From the NCBI RefSeq assembly GCF_000243095.1, contig NZ_AHJE01000020.1, forward strand, positions 56,698 through 120,697: 64,000 bases of DNA, given 5' to 3'. The notes beneath the pieces were generated by a model. The model was not told where the DNA came from, did no database searches, and saw only the letters and a program-made list of their open reading frames with translations. Every line of letters begins with the position of its first letter. The stretch's first letter is position 1. Below, in pieces: positions 61,045 to 64,000 of this stretch. Both the position numbers and the translations under genes were made by a program. This DNA comes from Cupriavidus basilensis OR16 (GTDB lineage: Bacteria; Pseudomonadota; Gammaproteobacteria; Burkholderiales; Burkholderiaceae).

Positions 61045-62034
61045 TCACGATTCCATCTGATCCTGCTCGGCAACGATGTGCAGGCCGCGCGCAGCCGCCG
61101 GCACGCCGACGAATTCGCCCACGACCTGGCGGAACAGCCCGCGCGCCCACACCAGCATCGGGTGGGTGTTGCGGCTGCGGTGCCAGAACATGTTCAGGCC
61201 CAGCGTGGTATTGAGCTCCGCCGGCAAGGGGAAAGCCTTGAGACCATAGGTTTCGCAAGCCATGTCCTTGGTCAGCGCATTGACCGTGAAGATCATGTCG
61301 GTCTGCGCGGCCAGTTCGGACTGCGCGCGCCAGGAATGCACCGTCAGCGTGGCATTGCGCTTGAGGCCGCGCTGCTGCAAGGCATAGTCCAGCGGGATCA
61401 GCGACGGTGCCGGACGGCCATTACCGCCCGAATGCGCCATGAAGATGTGGCCGCAGTCGAGATACTGCTCCAGCGTGCAGGTGCCCTTGAGCACCGGATG
61501 ATTCTTTCGCGCGCAAACCCAGAGGTTGAGCGACGTAACCATCTCTTCCACGATTTCGGGATGCCGGGTCGGGAACGGCGAGAACGCCAGGTCCAGTTCG
61601 TTGCCACGCATGGCGGCGACATCCGACTCCCAGGAGTGGGATTCGACCAGCTTGATATGCAACTCCGGCGCGAGTTGCTTGATGCGCAGGATAAACCGAT
61701 TGAAGACCGTATCGCCCAGCTCGGCGGCAAAGCCGATGTTGAGGGTGCCGGTTGCCACGGCGGGATCGAAGTTATCGGCGTCGCCCTCGTTGATCGAGGA
61801 CCACAGGTCCAGCATGTCGCGAATCTTCGGCCCCAGCTCCAGGGCTCGCGGCGTCGGCGTCAGGCCGTGCGGCACGCGGATGAAGAGGGGATCGTCGAAA
61901 ATCTCGCGCAGGCGGCCCAGCGAGTGCGAAACCGCAGGTGCGGTCATATGCATTTTTTCCGCGACATAGGTCGCGTTTCGCTTGCTGAGCAACTCGGTAA
62001 AAATCACGAGCAGCTTGGTATCCACATTCACCAT
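61045..62034 (-). CDS. phcA: LysR-type global quorum-sensing regulator PhcA
   Basis: LysR-type regulator that in Ralstonia controls virulence and many density-dependent genes in response to PhcB signal. The 329-residue product begins MVNVDTKLLVIFTELLSKRN and has the helix-turn-helix RNATYVAEKMHMTAPAVSHS and LFIRVPHGLTPTPRALELG, nearly identical to what I recall of Ralstonia PhcA. The ligand-binding part includes NELDLAFSPFPTRHPEIVEE. The start has the ribosome site GGTGAG. It is 25 kb from the phcBSRQ operon. Identification rests on memory of the Ralstonia protein. Confidence 0.9.
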   Translation of the reverse strand: MVNVDTKLLVIFTELLSKRNATYVAEKMHMTAPAVSHSLGRLREIFDDPLFIRVPHGLTPTPRALELGPKIRDMLDLWSSINEGDADNFDPAVATGTLNIGFAAELGDTVFNRFILRIKQLAPELHIKLVESHSWESDVAAMRGNELDLAFSPFPTRHPEIVEEMVTSLNLWVCARKNHPVLKGTCTLEQYLDCGHIFMAHSGGNGRPAPSLIPLDYALQQRGLKRNATLTVHSWRAQSELAAQTDMIFTVNALTKDMACETYGLKAFPLPAELNTTLGLNMFWHRSRNTHPMLVWARGLFRQVVGEFVGVPAAARGLHIVAEQDQMES

Positions 62035-62186
62035 GATCTCACCCAGGTTAGATTGGGAATTGGGAATGACCGTATCGTCACTTGCATAGGCTGCACATCG
62101 GTATTTCCAGCACTTTCACAGTGTAAGAGCAAAGTCGGGAACGGAACAGGAATTCCGCGCCCTCCCCTTGTACCGTGTCGCTCCTT

Positions 62187-62214
62187 GCCTTTCGCCAGGA
62201 TCCAGGCGAAAGGC
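62187..62214. repeat. Inverted repeat in the phcA upstream region
   Basis: GCCTTTCGCC (62187-62196) and GGCGAAAGGC (62205-62214) form a perfect 10-base stem with an 8-base loop, about 155 bases upstream of phcA. Function unknown; it may be an operator or an additional terminator. Confidence 0.55.
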
Positions 62215-62253
62215 TTGCCTAGGCTGCCGATAGCTGGAGTTGCAGGCAGACGA

Positions 62254-62283
62254 CAAAGCGGCATTCCAGTGAATGCCGCTTTG
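62254..62283 (-). terminator. Terminator of gapA
   Basis: A perfect 13-base inverted repeat CAAAGCGGCATTC/GAATGCCGCTTTG with a 4-base loop ends 33 bases after the gapA stop. The T tract is short (TTTG). Confidence 0.75.
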
Positions 62284-62315
62284 TTCCGTACGCAATCCAA
62301 CCTATCGCGGCAAGG

Positions 62316-63332
<1,017 letters not shown>

Positions 63333-63411
63333 CTAACGATCGATGGATGCGGGAAAGCGTCTGCCGGCCCGCGCGGCCAAGTCGACCGCTGCGCGGGCCC
63401 GGGAATACCTG

Positions 63412-64000
63412 TTACTGGCCGAGCGTGTCGCGCACGGTGCGCACGACGTTCTCGACCGTGAAGCCGAAGTGCTTGAACAATACGCCAGCGGGAGCCGATT
63501 CGCCGAAGGTGTCGATACCCACCACGGCCTGGACCTGGTACTTCCACCAGAAGTCCGTCACGCCTGCCTCGACCGCCACGCGCGGCACGCCGGCCGGCAG
63601 CACCGAAGCCTTGTAGGCGGCGTCCTGCTTGTCGAATACCGTGGTTGCCGGCACCGAGACCACGCGCACGTGCACGCCATCAGCGGCCAGTTGGTCGGCG
63701 GCGCCCACGGCCAGGCCGACTTCCGAGCCAGTGGCGAGGATCACCGCGTCCGGACGGCCCGTCTTGGCGTTGGTGCCGTCGCGCAACACATAGCCGCCGC
63801 GCGCGATATTGGCGCGGGTGGTGTCGTCACGCTTCTGGAACGGCAAGTTCTGGCGGCTGAAGATCAGGCAGCTCGGGCCGTTCTCGCGGCGCACGGCCTG
63901 GGCCCAGGCCACCGCGGTCTCGGTGGTATCGGCAGTACGCCACACGTCCATGTTGGGGATCAGGCGCAGGCTGGCAACGTGCTCGATCGACTGGTGGGTC
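63412..64000 (-). CDS. Transketolase, C-terminal part (gene runs off the window)
   Basis: Only the last 196 residues are present; the 5' end lies beyond 64000. The sequence [15 protein letters not shown] ([20 protein letters not shown]), [17 protein letters not shown] and the C-terminal [20 protein letters not shown] match transketolase. It lies 97 bases upstream of gapA on the same strand, suggesting co-transcription in the pentose-phosphate or Calvin cycle. Confidence 0.93.
   Translation of the reverse strand, partial: THQSIEHVASLRLIPNMDVWRTADTTETAVAWAQAVRRENGPSCLIFSRQNLPFQKRDDTTRANIARGGYVLRDGTNAKTGRPDAVILATGSEVGLAVGAADQLAADGVHVRVVSVPATTVFDKQDAAYKASVLPAGVPRVAVEAGVTDFWWKYQVQAVVGIDTFGESAPAGVLFKHFGFTVENVVRTVRDTLGQ

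Noticed and set aside
62187..62214. Inverted repeat as the terminator of gapA
   Set aside because: A better 13-base stem lies nearer the gapA stop at 62254-62283; this one has no T tract.

Overview
The window reads as a high-GC betaproteobacterial chromosome of the Burkholderiaceae, most like Cupriavidus/Ralstonia. The case rests on the recognisable PhcA and PhcB/S/R/Q quorum-sensing proteins, the pilT/pilU pair, the oxyR-katA-dps cluster and core genes of that family's type. The species cannot be named from sequence alone. I see no tRNA or rRNA gene, phage, insertion sequence or CRISPR array.

Layout, left to right. 1-5.2 kb: dnaK with a sigma-32-type promoter, a cobalamin adenosyltransferase, a D-2-hydroxyacid dehydrogenase and a broken LysR regulator. 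5.2-14.1 kb: a membrane protein, an acetyltransferase, and a glycolate-oxidation run (glcD, a voltage-gated-type K+ channel, glcE, glcF) followed by an LrgA/LrgB pair, then a VOC protein and a WYL regulator. 14.1-19.6 kb: glutathione peroxidase, pilU, pilT, yggS, proC, ubiA. 19.5-25.4 kb: an oxidative-stress block (dps, a 64-residue protein, katA, oxyR) next to recG. 25.5-31.1 kb: queA-tgt-yajC-secD-secF. 31.2-36.1 kb: phcQ, phcR, phcS and phcB, the 3-hydroxy fatty acid methyl ester quorum-sensing operon. 36.5-46.5 kb: two YceI proteins with a cytochrome b561, purB, a glutathione S-transferase behind a long hairpin leader, mnmA, a Nudix hydrolase, a truncated DapA-like gene and a TorF-type outer-membrane protein. 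45.4-50.4 kb: the pnt transhydrogenase genes with panD between them, and an atypical response regulator. 50.4-60.3 kb: an RNA methyltransferase, a DsbA-fold isomerase, hemJ, proA, holA, lptE, leuS, dapB, bamE. 60.5-64 kb: fur, phcA, gapA and the 3' end of a transketolase gene.

How the genes work together. phcB makes the signal, phcS/phcR/phcQ sense and relay it, and phcA, 25 kb away, is the output regulator, so a whole density-sensing circuit lies in the window. The glc genes plus LrgAB look like uptake and oxidation of glycolate or a related 2-hydroxyacid. dps, katA and oxyR form a peroxide-defence unit.

A caution. About ten genes carry frameshifts or internal or terminal deletions: the LysR gene, glcD, glcF, dps, tgt, secF, phcQ, phcR, the dapA-like gene and lptE. 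Since secF and lptE are (nearly) essential, many of these are more likely assembly or sequencing errors than real decay. They should be verified before any biological conclusion about loss of glycolate oxidation, queuosine or quorum sensing.
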